A stretch of 50,840 nt of DNA from Janibacter massiliensis (GCF_900289115.1 NZ_LT985196.1:1596826-1647665); one strand, 5' to 3'. Positions 30,032-40,619 are shown, numbered from the stretch's first letter. Numbers and translations: made by a program. The notes: generated by a model not told the origin, from the letters alone.

Positions 30032-31975
30032 ATGGCTGAGCGGAACGGTCGGATCCGGTCCGAGGACGTCGAGGCCGTCAAGGAGCGCACCTCGATCACC
30101 GACATCGTGCGTGAGCACGTCACGCTCCGCCCGGCCGGGCCGGGGTCGATGAAGGGGCTGTGCCCGTTCCACGACGAGAAGACGCCGAGCTTCACCGTGC
30201 GCGAGACGGTCGGTGCCTACCACTGCTTCGGCTGCGGCGAGGGCGGGGACGTCATCTCGTTCGTCCGCGCCGTCGACCACCTGAGCTTCACCGAGGCCGT
30301 CGAGCACCTCGCGAGCAAGCTCGGCATGGAGCTGCGGTACGAGGAGGGCGCCGGCCCGCGGCGCGAAGGGCTCGGACTGGGTCGACGTGCCCGGCTCGTC
30401 GAGGCGCACCGGGCTGCCGAGCAGTTCTACGCCCAAGCGCTCGTCGCCGGGGGAGAGGCGCGCATCGGGCGGGACTTCCTGCGGGGCCGGGGCTTCGACC
30501 GTGCCGCGGCGGAGCGCTTCGCCGTCGGGTACGCGCCCCGCGGCGGCGACGACCTCGCGCGGCACCTCCTCGAGCGAGGCTTCACCGAGGACGAGGTGAC
30601 GACGGCGGGGCTGTGCGGACGCTCGCAACGGGGCCTCTACGACCGCTTCCGGGGCCGGCTCGTCTGGCCCATCCGGGACATCACCGGTGACACGGTCGGG
30701 TTCGGCGCCCGGCGCCTGCACGACGACGACCGCATCGCCGCGAAGTACCTCAACACGTCCGAGACCCCGATCTACAAGAAGTCCCACGTGCTCTACGGGC
30801 TCGACCTGGCGAAGAAGGAGATGTCCCGCAGCCGCCGGGCCGTCGTCGTCGAGGGGTACACCGACGTCATGGCGGCGCACCTGGCCGGGGTCGGGGAGGC
30901 CGTCGCGACGTGCGGCACCGCCTTCGGTGTCGACCACGTGAAGATCATCCGGCGGATCCTGCGCGACGAGGCCGACCTCGCGCCGGCCCGGGTCGTCTTC
31001 ACCTTCGACGGCGACGAGGCGGGCCAGAAGGCGGCGATGAAGGCGTTCGGCGAGGACCAGCGGTGGGCCAGCCAGTCCTACGTCGCGGTCGCTGAGGCGG
31101 GCATGGACCCGTGCGACCTCCGCCAGGCCAAGGGCGATCCGGCCGTGCGCTCGCTCGTCGAGCACGCCGTGCCCATGTTCGAGTTCGCGGTCCGCACGAC
31201 CTTGGCGCGCTTCGACCTCGCCTCGGCCGAGGGGCGGGTCGCCGCCGTGCGGGCGGTCGCGCCGATCGTCAACGGCATCCGCGACACGGGGCAGCGGACG
31301 GAGTACGTGCGCACCGTCGCGGGCTGGGTCGGGGTCGAGCCGGAGCAGGTGCGGGGCGAGCTCGCCCGGGCCGCCCGGCAGGCGCAGACGGGCCAAGACC
31401 GGACCGGCCAGCCGCGACCCGGGCAGCTGCGCCCGGGGTCGACCGCCGCCCCGATCGAGCCGGCGGCGCTGCCCCGGCCGGACCTGCGGGACCCGGTCGT
31501 CAACGCCGAGCGGCAGCTGCTGCAGGCACTCCTGCAGTTTCCGGCGCAGTTCGAGCCGGCCGCCCTTGACGCGATCGACCCGGCGGGGTTCCACGCCCCG
31601 GCGCACCGTGCCGTCTTCGGTGCGATCCGCGCGGTCGGCCCGATCGACCGCGGCACGAGCCACGCCGGGTGGGCCGCGGCGGTCAGCGAGGCCGCGGCCG
31701 TGCCGGTGCGCCCGCTGCTCGCGGAGCTCGCCGTCGCCCCGCTGCCCGTCCGCTTCGACGTCTCGAGCGGCCTGCCCCCACGTCGCTACCTCGATTCCCT
31801 CGTCAACCGGGTCCGTGAGGTCGGCCTGACGATGCGGATCGGCGACGCGATGTCCACGCTGCGGCGCTTGGACTCCGATCCCTCCGCGGACCGGGCCGAG
31901 GCCCGCGCCGCGTCGACCCGGCTCATGGAGCTGCAGCAGCAGCTCGCCCGACTCCGTGCGGAGGTCACCGAATGA
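30032..31975 (+). CDS. dnaG: DNA primase DnaG
   Basis: A 647-residue primase that makes RNA primers for replication. The CHC2 zinc finger has C44, H47, C65 and C68 (CPFH, CFGC). The catalytic core is followed by TOPRIM with VVVEGYTDVMAAH near 270-282 and TFDGDEAG. A Gln/Pro-rich linker lies near 450-475, and a C-terminal DnaB-binding helical domain follows. The strong GAGGAGG site and a -10 box upstream suggest its own promoter. The stop overlaps the next ATG. Confidence 0.97.
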   Translation: MAERNGRIRSEDVEAVKERTSITDIVREHVTLRPAGPGSMKGLCPFHDEKTPSFTVRETVGAYHCFGCGEGGDVISFVRAVDHLSFTEAVEHLASKLGMELRYEEGAGPRREGLGLGRRARLVEAHRAAEQFYAQALVAGGEARIGRDFLRGRGFDRAAAERFAVGYAPRGGDDLARHLLERGFTEDEVTTAGLCGRSQRGLYDRFRGRLVWPIRDITGDTVGFGARRLHDDDRIAAKYLNTSETPIYKKSHVLYGLDLAKKEMSRSRRAVVVEGYTDVMAAHLAGVGEAVATCGTAFGVDHVKIIRRILRDEADLAPARVVFTFDGDEAGQKAAMKAFGEDQRWASQSYVAVAEAGMDPCDLRQAKGDPAVRSLVEHAVPMFEFAVRTTLARFDLASAEGRVAAVRAVAPIVNGIRDTGQRTEYVRTVAGWVGVEPEQVRGELARAARQAQTGQDRTGQPRPGQLRPGSTAAPIEPAALPRPDLRDPVVNAERQLLQALLQFPAQFEPAALDAIDPAGFHAPAHRAVFGAIRAVGPIDRGTSHAGWAAAVSEAAAVPVRPLLAELAVAPLPVRFDVSSGLPPRRYLDSLVNRVREVGLTMRIGDAMSTLRRLDSDPSADRAEARAASTRLMELQQQLARLRAEVTE

Positions 31976-32472
31976 GGAACCCGTTCCGTCGCCGCAGCCG
32001 GATCGACGGTGCTGCCCGCGAGGCCCTGCGCAGCGCGGGCGCCGGTCGCGTCGTCGCGTGGGCGACCGACGGCTCCGGCGGGGTGGTCGTCGCGACCGTC
32101 GCCGAGCTCGCGGTCGTCGACGCCGGCGGCGCGATCTCGCTCACGCCGTGGCACGAGGTGCTCTCGGGGCGGTGGGTGGCTGACGAGGACGCACTCGTCG
32201 TGACGACCGTCGACGGGCAGCAGCGGATGCTCGCCGTCGACGAGGACTCGGGTCTGCTCGAGGCGTTGCGGGAGCGGGTCCAGACGTCGGTCGTGACGAG
32301 CGAGTCGCTCGCCCGGGGACGCACGTTCGTCGCGATCCGCCAGGACCTCACGACGCGGGCGCTGCTGGAGCAGGTCGTCCGATCCGGCCGGCTCGTGCCT
32401 GAGGATCGCAGGAGCCCGGAGGAGCAGGAGATGCTCGCCACCCTCCGGGAGCGCATCGGGGCCCCTGCCTGA
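31972..32472 (+). CDS. Conserved hypothetical protein coupled to dnaG
   Basis: A 166-residue soluble protein with no signal or membrane segment. It has a basic start (RNPFRRRSR), then repeated short strands like a small beta-barrel or propeller blade set (VVAWATD, VVATVAELAVVDAG, ALVVTTVDG). A C-terminal charged helix with LRERVQTSVV and an ATG-overlapped start complete it. A gene of this type often follows dnaG in actinobacteria. I know of no function. Translational coupling to dnaG (ATGA) suggests a shared expression level. Confidence 0.75.
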   Translation: MRNPFRRRSRIDGAAREALRSAGAGRVVAWATDGSGGVVVATVAELAVVDAGGAISLTPWHEVLSGRWVADEDALVVTTVDGQQRMLAVDEDSGLLEALRERVQTSVVTSESLARGRTFVAIRQDLTTRALLEQVVRSGRLVPEDRRSPEEQEMLATLRERIGAPA

Positions 32473-32509
32473 CCGGCGCACCGGATTCGGAGCCGCGTCC
32501 CCCCTTTGC

Positions 32510-32515
32510 TATCGT
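32510..32515 (+). promoter_or_regulatory. -10 box for tRNA-Asn
   Basis: TATCGT is 19 bases before the tRNA start, with a TTCGGA -35-like hexamer 18 bases further up (32486-32491). Confidence 0.45.
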
Positions 32516-32534
32516 TGCCCAGCGCTCGTCGCGA

Positions 32535-32607
32535 TCCCCTGTAGCTCAATTGGCAGAGCAGCCGACTGTTAATCGGCAGGTTGTTGGTTCGAGTCCAACC
32601 GGGGGAG
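32535..32607 (+). tRNA. tRNA-Asn (GTT)
   Basis: A 73-base cloverleaf. The acceptor TCCCCTG pairs with CGGGGGA, the discriminator is G, and the D arm is GTAGCTCAATTGGCAGAGC-like. The anticodon stem GCCGA/TCGGC encloses loop CTGTTAA with anticodon GTT, and the T loop is TTCGAGT. No CCA is encoded. A terminator follows 13 bases later. Confidence 0.97.
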
Positions 32608-32619
32608 CTTCCGTCGACC

Positions 32620-32653
32620 AAGGCCCCCGCAGCACGACGCCAGCGGGGGCCTT
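32620..32653 (+). terminator. Terminator between tRNA-Asn and tRNA-Met
   Basis: AAGGCCCCCGC (32620-32630) and GCGGGGGCCTT (32643-32653) form a perfect 11-pair stem with a 12-base loop just after the tRNA. The two tRNA genes are therefore probably separate transcripts. Confidence 0.8.
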
Positions 32654-32665
32654 CGTCGTCGGCAC

Positions 32666-32739
32666 GGGGCGGTAGCTCAGTCGGTCAGAGCAGCGGACTC
32701 ATAATCCGTCGGTCCTCGGTTCAAGCCCGAGTCGCCCCA
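32666..32739 (+). tRNA. tRNA-Met (CAT), elongator type
   Basis: A 74-base cloverleaf with acceptor GGGGCGG paired to TCGCCCC and discriminator A. Loop CTCATAA is closed by GCGGA/TCCGT, giving anticodon CAT, and the T loop is TTCAAGC. The normal first acceptor pair (G-C) excludes initiator tRNA. The anticodon arm matches the actinobacterial elongator tRNA-Met that I recall better than the lysidine-modified tRNA-Ile, but that alternative is not fully excluded. Confidence 0.9.
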
Positions 32740-32750
32740 CCGAGCAGGCG

Positions 32751-32769
32751 TCACCCGTGTGACGGGTGG
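32751..32769 (+). terminator. Hairpin after tRNA-Met
   Basis: CACCCGT (32752-32758), a GTG loop and ACGGGTG (32762-32768) form seven pairs plus a closing T-G, 12 bases after the tRNA. Confidence 0.6.
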
Positions 32770-32789
32770 TGCGGCTGTGCGCTCTCGTG

Positions 32790-32795
32790 CACAAT
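32790..32795 (+). promoter_or_regulatory. Candidate -10 box for the DUF3145 gene
   Basis: CACAAT in a locally less GC-rich stretch would start a leader of about 90 bases before ATG 32892. I see no regulatory fold in that leader. Confidence 0.35.
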
Positions 32796-32891
32796 GGGAC
32801 TCACAACCGCACACGCTGGTGCTGCAGGCACCGAGCCGCCTCGGGTGGATGGCCGTGGGGAAGACGTCCACCACACCCTGAGGAGCATCGG

Positions 32892-33407
32892 ATGTCCGCA
32901 CGAAGCACGCAGCACCTGACCCGCGGGGTGGTGTTCGTCCACTCGACCGCGAGCGCGCTCTGCCTTCACATCACGTGGGCGCTGGAGTCGATTCTCGGTA
33001 CCCGCGTGACGCTCGACTGGTCCCCGCAGCCTGCTGGCCGGGGTCTGGTCCGCACGGAGTTCTCGTGGACCGGCCCGGTCGGGTCGGGCGCGAAGATCGC
33101 CAGCGCCCTGCGCGGGTGGGACGACGTCCGGTACGAGGTGACCGAGGAGCCCAGCCCCGGCGTCGACGGGTCCCGGTGGCAGCACACCCCCTCGCTCGGC
33201 ATCCACCACTCGTGGATCTCCGCCAGCGGCGACGCGGTCGTCAACGAGGACCGGCTCAAGGAGGTCCTCCTCCTGGCCCAAGGGTCGTCGGAGGCGATCG
33301 AGGACATGCTCGGTGAGCTCCTGGGCGCCGACTGGGACGCCGAGCTCGAGCCCTTCCGCCACGCCGGCGAGGGTGCCCCCGTCCGCTGGCTGCACAAGGT
33401 CGGCTGA
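32892..33407 (+). CDS. DUF3145 domain-containing protein
   Basis: A 171-residue soluble protein. The start RGVVFVHSTASALCLHITWALE and the centre LGIHHSWISASGDAVVNEDRL match what I know of the actinobacterial DUF3145 family, whose function is unknown. The gene normally follows the fatty-acid synthesis cluster ending in fabF. Here no fab genes are adjacent, and only an ACP-like gene stands on the other strand across a terminator. ATG 32892 has an AGGAG site. Confidence 0.88.
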   Translation: MSARSTQHLTRGVVFVHSTASALCLHITWALESILGTRVTLDWSPQPAGRGLVRTEFSWTGPVGSGAKIASALRGWDDVRYEVTEEPSPGVDGSRWQHTPSLGIHHSWISASGDAVVNEDRLKEVLLLAQGSSEAIEDMLGELLGADWDAELEPFRHAGEGAPVRWLHKVG

Positions 33408-33425
33408 CCCGGCCTCGCGGTCCCC

Positions 33426-33466
33426 GAACGCTTCCGCACCGGCTCAGGGACGGTGCGGAGGCGTTC
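33426..33466. terminator. Bidirectional terminator between DUF3145 and ACP-like gene
   Basis: A 16-pair stem (33426-33441 with 33451-33466, one T-G pair) with a nine-base loop. The stop codon of the minus-strand ACP-like gene lies in the loop, so its last codons form part of the stem. It can end both convergent transcripts. Confidence 0.8.
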
Positions 33467-33842
33467 CGTGCTCAGCGTCCCCGCCCGCTCGATCGGCCTG
33501 CGTCGCGGTGTCCTGCTGGGCCCGGCGCACCGCCGATACGAGATCGCCCACCGTGCGCGCGCCGTGGATCTCGGCGTCCGTCAGCTCGACGTCGAAGGTC
33601 TGCTCGGTGAGCATCGCCAGCGTGAGCAGCCCGAGGTCGTCGAACCCCACGCTCGTGAGGTCGACGTCGTCGCCGAGCTCGTCGGCACCGACCGTGCACT
33701 CCCGCTCCGCGGCGCAGAGGGCGCGGATGCGGGCTGCCGGGTCACCTTCGCCGCCGTCCGACGCCGCGGTCTCGTCGGTCGCCGGATCCTCGGACCCGGT
33801 GAGGCCGAGGGCGCGCAGCGACTCCGCAAGCGATTCCGACAC
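33444..33842 (-). CDS. Acyl carrier protein-like protein lacking the phosphopantetheine serine
   Basis: A 132-residue acidic protein. Residues about 35-108 resemble an ACP four-helix fold: GDDVDLTSVGFDDLGLLTLAMLTEQTF-like helix II region, then DVELTDAEI and the helix IV start ARTVGDLV. At the position of the invariant DSL serine it reads D-D-L (Asp69, codon GAC), so it cannot carry 4'-phosphopantetheine in the usual way. It has an Asp/Glu-rich N-terminal extension and a hydrophilic tail. It starts with GTG 33842, 18 bases after argG, so it is probably co-transcribed with argG. Its function is unknown. A regulatory or scaffold ACP homologue is possible. Confidence 0.75.
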   Translation of the reverse strand: MSESLAESLRALGLTGSEDPATDETAASDGGEGDPAARIRALCAAERECTVGADELGDDVDLTSVGFDDLGLLTLAMLTEQTFDVELTDAEIHGARTVGDLVSAVRRAQQDTATQADRAGGDAEHGTPPHRP

Positions 33843-33860
33843 GTCAGCGAGCCGCCGCGG

Positions 33861-35306
<1,446 letters not shown>

Positions 35307-35322
35307 TCAGCCGTCGGCCGGC

Positions 35323-38124
35323 TCAGACGTCCTCGCCGCCCTCGTTGCCCGACTCCCCGGCGGTGACGTCGAGCAGGCGGTAGCGCTGCGCGGCCCGGGC
35401 CGGGACGTCGGCGTCGATCCACCCGCGCGCGGCGAGCATCTGCAGCGCTCGGACGGTGATCGAGGGACCGTCGACGTGGAAGAACCGGCGTGCCGCGGGC
35501 CGGGTGTCGGAGAACCCGAAGCCGTCGGTCCCCAGCGCGGAGAACTCCTCCGGGACCCACGGACGGATCTGGTCCGGCACGGCCTTCATGTAGTCGGTCA
35601 CCGCGACGACCGGACCGTGGGTGTCCTGCAGCTGGCGGGTGACGAACGGGGTCCGCCGCGGCCGGTCGGGGTGGAGGAAGGCGTCCTCGTCGCACGCCAT
35701 CGCCTCGCGCCGCAGCTCGGCCCAGCTCGTCACCGACCACACGTCGGCGACGACGCCCCAGTCGTCGCGCAGCAGTCGCTGGGCCTCCAGCGCCCACGGC
35801 ATCGCGACACCGCTGGCGAGCAGCTGGGCGCGCGGGGGAGTGCCCTCGAGGCCGGCGTCGTCGCCGGGCGCGTAGCGGTACAGGCCCGCCAGCAGGGCGT
35901 CGACGTCGAGACCCTCGGGCTCCGCGGGCTGGTGGACGGGCTCGTTGTAGAGCGTGAGGTAGTACATGACGTTGCGCTCGGTCGCGCGCGCCTCGTCGTC
36001 CTGCGCGGGGTCGCCGCCGTACATCCGCTCGATGCCCGCCCGCATGATGTGGGCGATCTCGAAGGCCCATGCCGGGTCGTACGAGACGACGGCCGGGTTC
36101 GTCGAGGCGAGCAGCGGGGAGTGCCCGTCCGCGTGCTGCAGGCCCTCGCCGGTGAGCGTCGTCCGACCGGCGGTCGCGCCGAGGACGAACCCGCGGGCCA
36201 TCTGGTCCCCGGCCGCCCACAGGCCGTCGCCGGTCCGCTGGAAACCGAACATCGAGTAGAAGATGTAGACCGGTACGAGGGGTTGCGCGTGCGTCGCGTA
36301 GGCCGTGCCGAGTGCGGTGAACGCCGCGACCGACCCCGCCTCGTTGATGCCCGTGTGGACCAGCCGCCCCTCCTCGGACTCCTTGTAGGCGAGCATGAGG
36401 TCGGCGTCGACCGAGGTGTAGCGCTGGCCGTGCGGGTTGTAGATCTTCGCCGTCGAGAACATCGCGTCGAGCCCGAAGGTGCGGGCCTCGTCGGGGATGA
36501 TCGGGGCGATCCGCTCGCCCAGGCCGGGGGTGCGCATGAGGTCCTTGAGGAGGCGCACCCACGCCATCGTCGTCGCCACCTCCTGCTTGCCGGACCCCTT
36601 GGCCAGGCCGCGGTAGTCCTTCTCGGCGGGCAGCTCCGGGACCGAGTAGAGGACCCGGCGCTGCGGGACCGCGCCGCCGAGCTTCCGGCGCCGCTCGAGC
36701 ATGTACTCGATCGTCTCGTCGCCCTCCGGCGGCCGGTGGTACGGCGGGAGGTAGGGATCCTTCTCAAGGGTGGCGTCGTCGATGGGGATGGACAGGCTGT
36801 CCCGCAGGCCCTTGAGGTCGGTCAGCGTCAGCTTCTTCATCTGGTGCGTCGCGTTGCGGCCGGCGAACTGCGAGCCGAGCCCGTACCCCTTGATCGTCTT
36901 GGCGAGGATGACCGTCGGCTGGCCCGTGTGGCGCACCGCCGCCCGGTACGCCGCGTAGACCTTGCGGTAGTCGTGACCACCGCGCTTGAGCTTCCACCAG
37001 ATGTCGTCGTCGGACCAGTCCGCGACCATCCGCCGGGTGCGCGGGTCGCGGTCGAAGAAGTGCTCGCGGACGTAGGCGCCGTCGTTGGCGCGGAAGGTCT
37101 GGTAGTCACCGTCCGGCGTCTGATTCATGAGGTTGACCAGCGCGCCGTCGGAGTCGGCGGCGAGCAGCGGGTCCCACCCGCGGCCCCAGACGACCTTGAT
37201 GACGTTCCAGCCGGCGCCCCGGAAGAAGGACTCGAGCTCCTGGATGATCTTGCCGTTGCCCCGGACCGGCCCGTCGAGCCGCTGCAGGTTGCAGTTGACG
37301 ACGAAGGTGAGGTTGTCGAGCTCCTCGTTCGCGGCCACCTGCAGCAGGCCGCGGCTCTCCGGCTCGTCCATCTCGCCGTCGCCGAGGAACGCCCACACGT
37401 GCTGGTCGCTCGTGTCCTTGATGCTCCGGTTGTGCAGGTACCGGTTGGCCTGGGCCTGGTAGATGGCGTTCATCGGACCGAGTCCCATCGACACGGTCGG
37501 GAACTCCCAGAAGTCGGGCATGCCGCGCGGGTGCGGGTAGCTGGGCAGACCCCGGCCGGCGCCGGAGGCGGGGTGGCTCTTCTCCTGCCGGAAGCCGTCG
37601 AGGTCCGCCTCGGACAGGCGGCCCTCGAGGAAGGCGCGGGCGTACATGCCGGGGGAGGCGTGGCCCTGGAAGAAGATCTGGTCGCCCCCGCCCGGGTGGT
37701 CCTTGCCGCGCCAGAAGTGGTTCATCCCCACCTCGTAGAGCGTGGCCGCCGACGCATAGGTGGAGATGTGCCCCCCGACGCTCACCCCCGGCCGCTGCGC
37801 GCGGTGGACGAGGACGGCCGCGTTCCAACGGAGGAAGGCGCGGTAGCGGCGCTCGATGTCCTCGTCGCCGGGGAACCACGGCTCGTGCTCGACCGGGATC
37901 GTGTTGACGTAGTCCGTGGTCGTCAGCGACGGGACCCCGACGTTGAGCTCGCGCGCGCGCTCCAGGAGCCGGAGCATGACGTATCGCGCCCGCGCGCGCC
38001 CGCTGTCGTCGATGAGCCCCGTGAGGGACTCGAGCCACTCGTTCGTCTCGTCCGGGTCGATGTCCGGCAGGTGGGTCGGGATCCCGTTGAGGATCGGCCC
38101 CCAGTCGTCGCGGCGGTCGGGCAC
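35323..38124 (-). CDS. aceE: Pyruvate dehydrogenase E1 component, homodimeric AceE
   Basis: A 933-residue thiamine diphosphate enzyme that decarboxylates pyruvate and passes the acetyl group to E2. The TPP/Mg motif [10 protein letters not shown] is at 248-257 with the NCNLQRLDG ligand region near 275. The N-terminal [19 protein letters not shown] region and the C-terminal transketolase-like part ([20 protein letters not shown]) are typical. It starts with GTG 38124 behind GAGAGGA. It is divergent from the bPH2 genes across 134 bases with no clear promoter that I can place. The E2 and E3 genes are not here. Confidence 0.97.
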   Translation of the reverse strand: MPDRRDDWGPILNGIPTHLPDIDPDETNEWLESLTGLIDDSGRARARYVMLRLLERARELNVGVPSLTTTDYVNTIPVEHEPWFPGDEDIERRYRAFLRWNAAVLVHRAQRPGVSVGGHISTYASAATLYEVGMNHFWRGKDHPGGGDQIFFQGHASPGMYARAFLEGRLSEADLDGFRQEKSHPASGAGRGLPSYPHPRGMPDFWEFPTVSMGLGPMNAIYQAQANRYLHNRSIKDTSDQHVWAFLGDGEMDEPESRGLLQVAANEELDNLTFVVNCNLQRLDGPVRGNGKIIQELESFFRGAGWNVIKVVWGRGWDPLLAADSDGALVNLMNQTPDGDYQTFRANDGAYVREHFFDRDPRTRRMVADWSDDDIWWKLKRGGHDYRKVYAAYRAAVRHTGQPTVILAKTIKGYGLGSQFAGRNATHQMKKLTLTDLKGLRDSLSIPIDDATLEKDPYLPPYHRPPEGDETIEYMLERRRKLGGAVPQRRVLYSVPELPAEKDYRGLAKGSGKQEVATTMAWVRLLKDLMRTPGLGERIAPIIPDEARTFGLDAMFSTAKIYNPHGQRYTSVDADLMLAYKESEEGRLVHTGINEAGSVAAFTALGTAYATHAQPLVPVYIFYSMFGFQRTGDGLWAAGDQMARGFVLGATAGRTTLTGEGLQHADGHSPLLASTNPAVVSYDPAWAFEIAHIMRAGIERMYGGDPAQDDEARATERNVMYYLTLYNEPVHQPAEPEGLDVDALLAGLYRYAPGDDAGLEGTPPRAQLLASGVAMPWALEAQRLLRDDWGVVADVWSVTSWAELRREAMACDEDAFLHPDRPRRTPFVTRQLQDTHGPVVAVTDYMKAVPDQIRPWVPEEFSALGTDGFGFSDTRPAARRFFHVDGPSITVRALQMLAARGWIDADVPARAAQRYRLLDVTAGESGNEGGEDV

Positions 38125-38258
38125 GTCGTCGTCCTCTCGATCGTCGATCCGCGGCCGGTGGGCCCGCGGCTGACGACGACCATCCTCGCACCCGACGTGT
38201 CGCCGGTCACATCGGCCCGGGTGGGCCGCGGGTCGCGCCGGGGCGGGAGACTGAGCCC

Positions 38259-38750
38259 ATGGACGGCATCACGCTCGACGAGGCCGGCGGGGCCGTGCCC
38301 TGGCGCCGGGTGCATCCCCGGCTCGCCACGGGCCGCCGGATCGCGGTCCTCCTCGGGCTGGCGCCGGTGCTGCTCGGCGCCGGGGTGCTGGCGTGGGTCC
38401 ACCCCGCGTGGGGCCTGCCCGTGCTCGCGGGCATCATCGTCGTCCTCGCGTGGGTGTGGTGGCTCGTCGGGCGACAGGTCGCCGCCATCTCGTACGTCGA
38501 GCTCGAGGACGACCTCGTCGTGCGCACCGGCCGGGTGTGGCGCACGCTGTCGTCGATCCCGTACGGGCGCATCCAGTACGTCGACCTCTCCGCCGGGCCG
38601 ATCGCCCGCCGGCTGGGCTATGCGCGCCTCGAGGTCCACACCGCCTCGCCGTCGACGAGCGGGGCCATCCCCGGGCTGCCGACCGCCGAGGCCGAGCGCC
38701 TGCGCGCGCGGCTGTCCGACCGGGGCGAGGCCCTCCGGGCCGGGCTGTGA
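38259..38750 (+). CDS. bPH2 domain membrane protein (YdbS-like)
   Basis: A 163-residue protein with two membrane segments (about 27-48 and 50-70). One bacterial PH (bPH2/DUF304) domain follows: [32 protein letters not shown]-type strands at about 80-112 and [12 protein letters not shown]. Such proteins pair with a larger multi-bPH2 protein. In Bacillus the YdbS-YdbT pair affects resistance to antimicrobial compounds made by sister species. Its stop overlaps the next gene's GTG (GTGA). Confidence 0.85.
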   Translation: MDGITLDEAGGAVPWRRVHPRLATGRRIAVLLGLAPVLLGAGVLAWVHPAWGLPVLAGIIVVLAWVWWLVGRQVAAISYVELEDDLVVRTGRVWRTLSSIPYGRIQYVDLSAGPIARRLGYARLEVHTASPSTSGAIPGLPTAEAERLRARLSDRGEALRAGL

Positions 38751-40600
38751 CCGCCCTCGGCGCCGACGACCGCTGGCGTCGGTTCCACCCGCTGTCGACG
38801 CTCATGCGCGGCGGCCTCGTGCTCTTCGGCGTGCTGGCGTGGGTCGTGGGGACGCTCACGGACGACGTCGTCGGCAGCGCCTCCGCAGGCGAGTGGGACC
38901 TCGTCCGGGGGCACCTCGGCCCCGCGGTCGGGGCGCTCGCCCTCGTGCTCCTCGGGGCGATCGGCGTCGGGTCGATCGGCTGGCTCACATCCGCCTACCG
39001 GGTCGGCTCCGCCGAGCTCGAGCTGCGCACGGGCATCCTCACCCGCACCGTCCGCCGGGTGCCCTACGACCGGGTCCAGTCCGTCGACCTCGTGCGCCCC
39101 GTCCTCGCCCGGCTCATCGGTCTCGTCGAGCTGCGGGTGGAGTCGGCGGGCGGGGCGGACTCGCACGTCAGCCTGGCCTACCTCTCGCGCCGGGACGCCG
39201 ACGCGCTCCGGGCCGAGATCCTCGCCCGCGCCGGGGACGAGGTCCCACCGCCCACGCCGGGTGCCCGGCCCGACGGCCGCGAGGACGACGGCCTCGAGCG
39301 CGACGTCCTCAACCGCGCCCCCGCCGCGCGGGTCCTCGCATCGGAGCTGCTCGACCCGTGGAGCCTGCTCGTCGTCGCGGGCGGCGCGCTCGCCCTCGGG
39401 TCGGCGGCCGCGGGACGGCCCGAGGCGCTGCCGGCGCTCGTCCCGCTCGTCGTCGGCGTGGGCCCGGCGAAGGTCCGGGCGTTCCTGCACCGGTGCGGTT
39501 TCTCCGCCCGGAGGGGACCCGGGTGGGTGCGGACCTCCTCCGGTCTCACCGACACCCGGACCGCGACGGTCCCGCTGCACCGGGTCCAGGCGGTCGGCGT
39601 GGTGCAGCACGCGCTGTGGCGGCCAGCGGGCTGGTGGCGGGTCGAGGCGAACGTCGCGGGAACGGTCGCTCGCGACGACGAGGGGATCGCCGCCTCGATG
39701 CTCGCCCCCGTCGCCTCCGGGGCCGAGGCACGACGGACGATCGCGGCCGTCCTCGACGCCGAGACGGCGGGCGCCGTCGACGGCCTCCTCGCCGGTGTCG
39801 CGGCGCGCACGGTCGCCACCCCGCGGCGTGCCCGATGGCTCGCGCCCATCACCTGGCGGACCCGTGGCGCCGTCCTGACCCGCTCGGCCGTTGTCGTCCG
39901 CACCGGACGCTGGCGCCGCACCGTGGCGGTGGTGCCGTACGCGCGCATCCAGTCCCTCGCCGTCACCGACGGCCCGGTCGGTCGGCGCCTGCGGCTGGCC
40001 ACCGTGCAGGTCGCGACGACGAGCGGCCCGGTCGCCTGCCGGATCCCGGACATCGACACCGGGGACGCCGCGCGGCTGGAGCGCGCGCTGTCGACCCGCG
40101 CGGCGGACGCCCGAGACGCGATGCGCTTGCGCCGGGGGCGGCGAAGGGGTGAACTTGACCCGATGACTGCTCACACGGAGGGAACAGGGGCCGTGCCGGC
40201 CGAGGAGACGAACGCGATCACGGACCGTCTCGGCTTCCGGCTCGGTCAGGTCGTGCAGGAGTACGGCTGGGACGACGACGTCGACGAGGGGCTGCGCGAG
40301 CAGATCGAGGACGTCGTCGGTGAGCCGTTGGAGGACGAGGACTACACCGGTGCCGTCGACGCGGCGATCCTGTGGTGGCGCGACGGCGACGGCGACCTGA
40401 CGGACGCGCTCGTCGACGTCCTCGGCACGCTGGACGAGGCCGGGGCGGTCACCCTGCTCACGCCGCGGTCGGGCACCGACGGCGAGGTCGACCCGAGCGA
40501 GATCGAGGACGCCGCGAAGACCTCGGGCCTGCGGGTGTCGAGCACGATCAAGGCCGGTGCCGAGTGGACGGCGACCCGGCTCGTCGCGCCGAAGCGCTGA
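38747..40600 (+). CDS. Multi-bPH2 membrane protein (YdbT-like) fused in frame to DUF3052
   Basis: A 617-residue open frame with no stop from GTG 38747 to 40600. Residues 1-470 are YdbT-like, with membrane pairs and three bPH2 domains (VRRVPYDRVQSVDLV near 102, TVPLHRVQAVGVVQ near 275, VAVVPYARIQSLAVTD near 393). After an Arg-rich stretch (LRRGRRRGE) the frame continues into a complete DUF3052 domain (about 480-617: LGFRLGQVVQEYGWDDDVDE, WWRDGDGDLTDALVD, STIKAGAEWTATRLVAP). DUF3052 is usually a separate gene between aceE and a peroxiredoxin. Here either the two are fused or DUF3052 also starts internally at 40163. A lost stop through sequence error is possible. Confidence 0.75.
   Translation: MTALGADDRWRRFHPLSTLMRGGLVLFGVLAWVVGTLTDDVVGSASAGEWDLVRGHLGPAVGALALVLLGAIGVGSIGWLTSAYRVGSAELELRTGILTRTVRRVPYDRVQSVDLVRPVLARLIGLVELRVESAGGADSHVSLAYLSRRDADALRAEILARAGDEVPPPTPGARPDGREDDGLERDVLNRAPAARVLASELLDPWSLLVVAGGALALGSAAAGRPEALPALVPLVVGVGPAKVRAFLHRCGFSARRGPGWVRTSSGLTDTRTATVPLHRVQAVGVVQHALWRPAGWWRVEANVAGTVARDDEGIAASMLAPVASGAEARRTIAAVLDAETAGAVDGLLAGVAARTVATPRRARWLAPITWRTRGAVLTRSAVVVRTGRWRRTVAVVPYARIQSLAVTDGPVGRRLRLATVQVATTSGPVACRIPDIDTGDAARLERALSTRAADARDAMRLRRGRRRGELDPMTAHTEGTGAVPAEETNAITDRLGFRLGQVVQEYGWDDDVDEGLREQIEDVVGEPLEDEDYTGAVDAAILWWRDGDGDLTDALVDVLGTLDEAGAVTLLTPRSGTDGEVDPSEIEDAAKTSGLRVSSTIKAGAEWTATRLVAPKR
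40163..40600 (+). CDS. DUF3052 protein from possible internal start
   Basis: An ATG at 40163 in the same frame as the preceding bPH2 gene would give a 145-residue protein of normal DUF3052 length, starting MTAHTEGTG before the conserved domain. DUF3052 proteins are small actinobacterial proteins of unknown function, usually next to ahpE as here. No convincing promoter or ribosome binding site precedes it (GAAGGGG is 15 bases away). It is listed as an alternative product of the fused frame, not as a proven separate gene. Confidence 0.45.
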   Translation: MTAHTEGTGAVPAEETNAITDRLGFRLGQVVQEYGWDDDVDEGLREQIEDVVGEPLEDEDYTGAVDAAILWWRDGDGDLTDALVDVLGTLDEAGAVTLLTPRSGTDGEVDPSEIEDAAKTSGLRVSSTIKAGAEWTATRLVAPKR

Positions 40601-40606
40601 CGCTGG

Positions 40607-40612
40607 CAGGAT
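40607..40612 (+). promoter_or_regulatory. Candidate leaderless -10 box for ahpE
   Basis: CAGGAT ends seven bases before ATG 40620. This favours that start over the in-frame ATG at 40611, which lies within the box. Confidence 0.4.
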
Positions 40613-40619
40613 GGCGGGC

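Noticed and set aside
32666-32739. CAT-anticodon tRNA as initiator tRNA or tRNA-Ile2
   Set aside because: The first acceptor pair is a normal G-C, unlike initiator tRNA, and the anticodon arm resembles actinobacterial elongator tRNA-Met. The Ile2 option is only weakly excluded.
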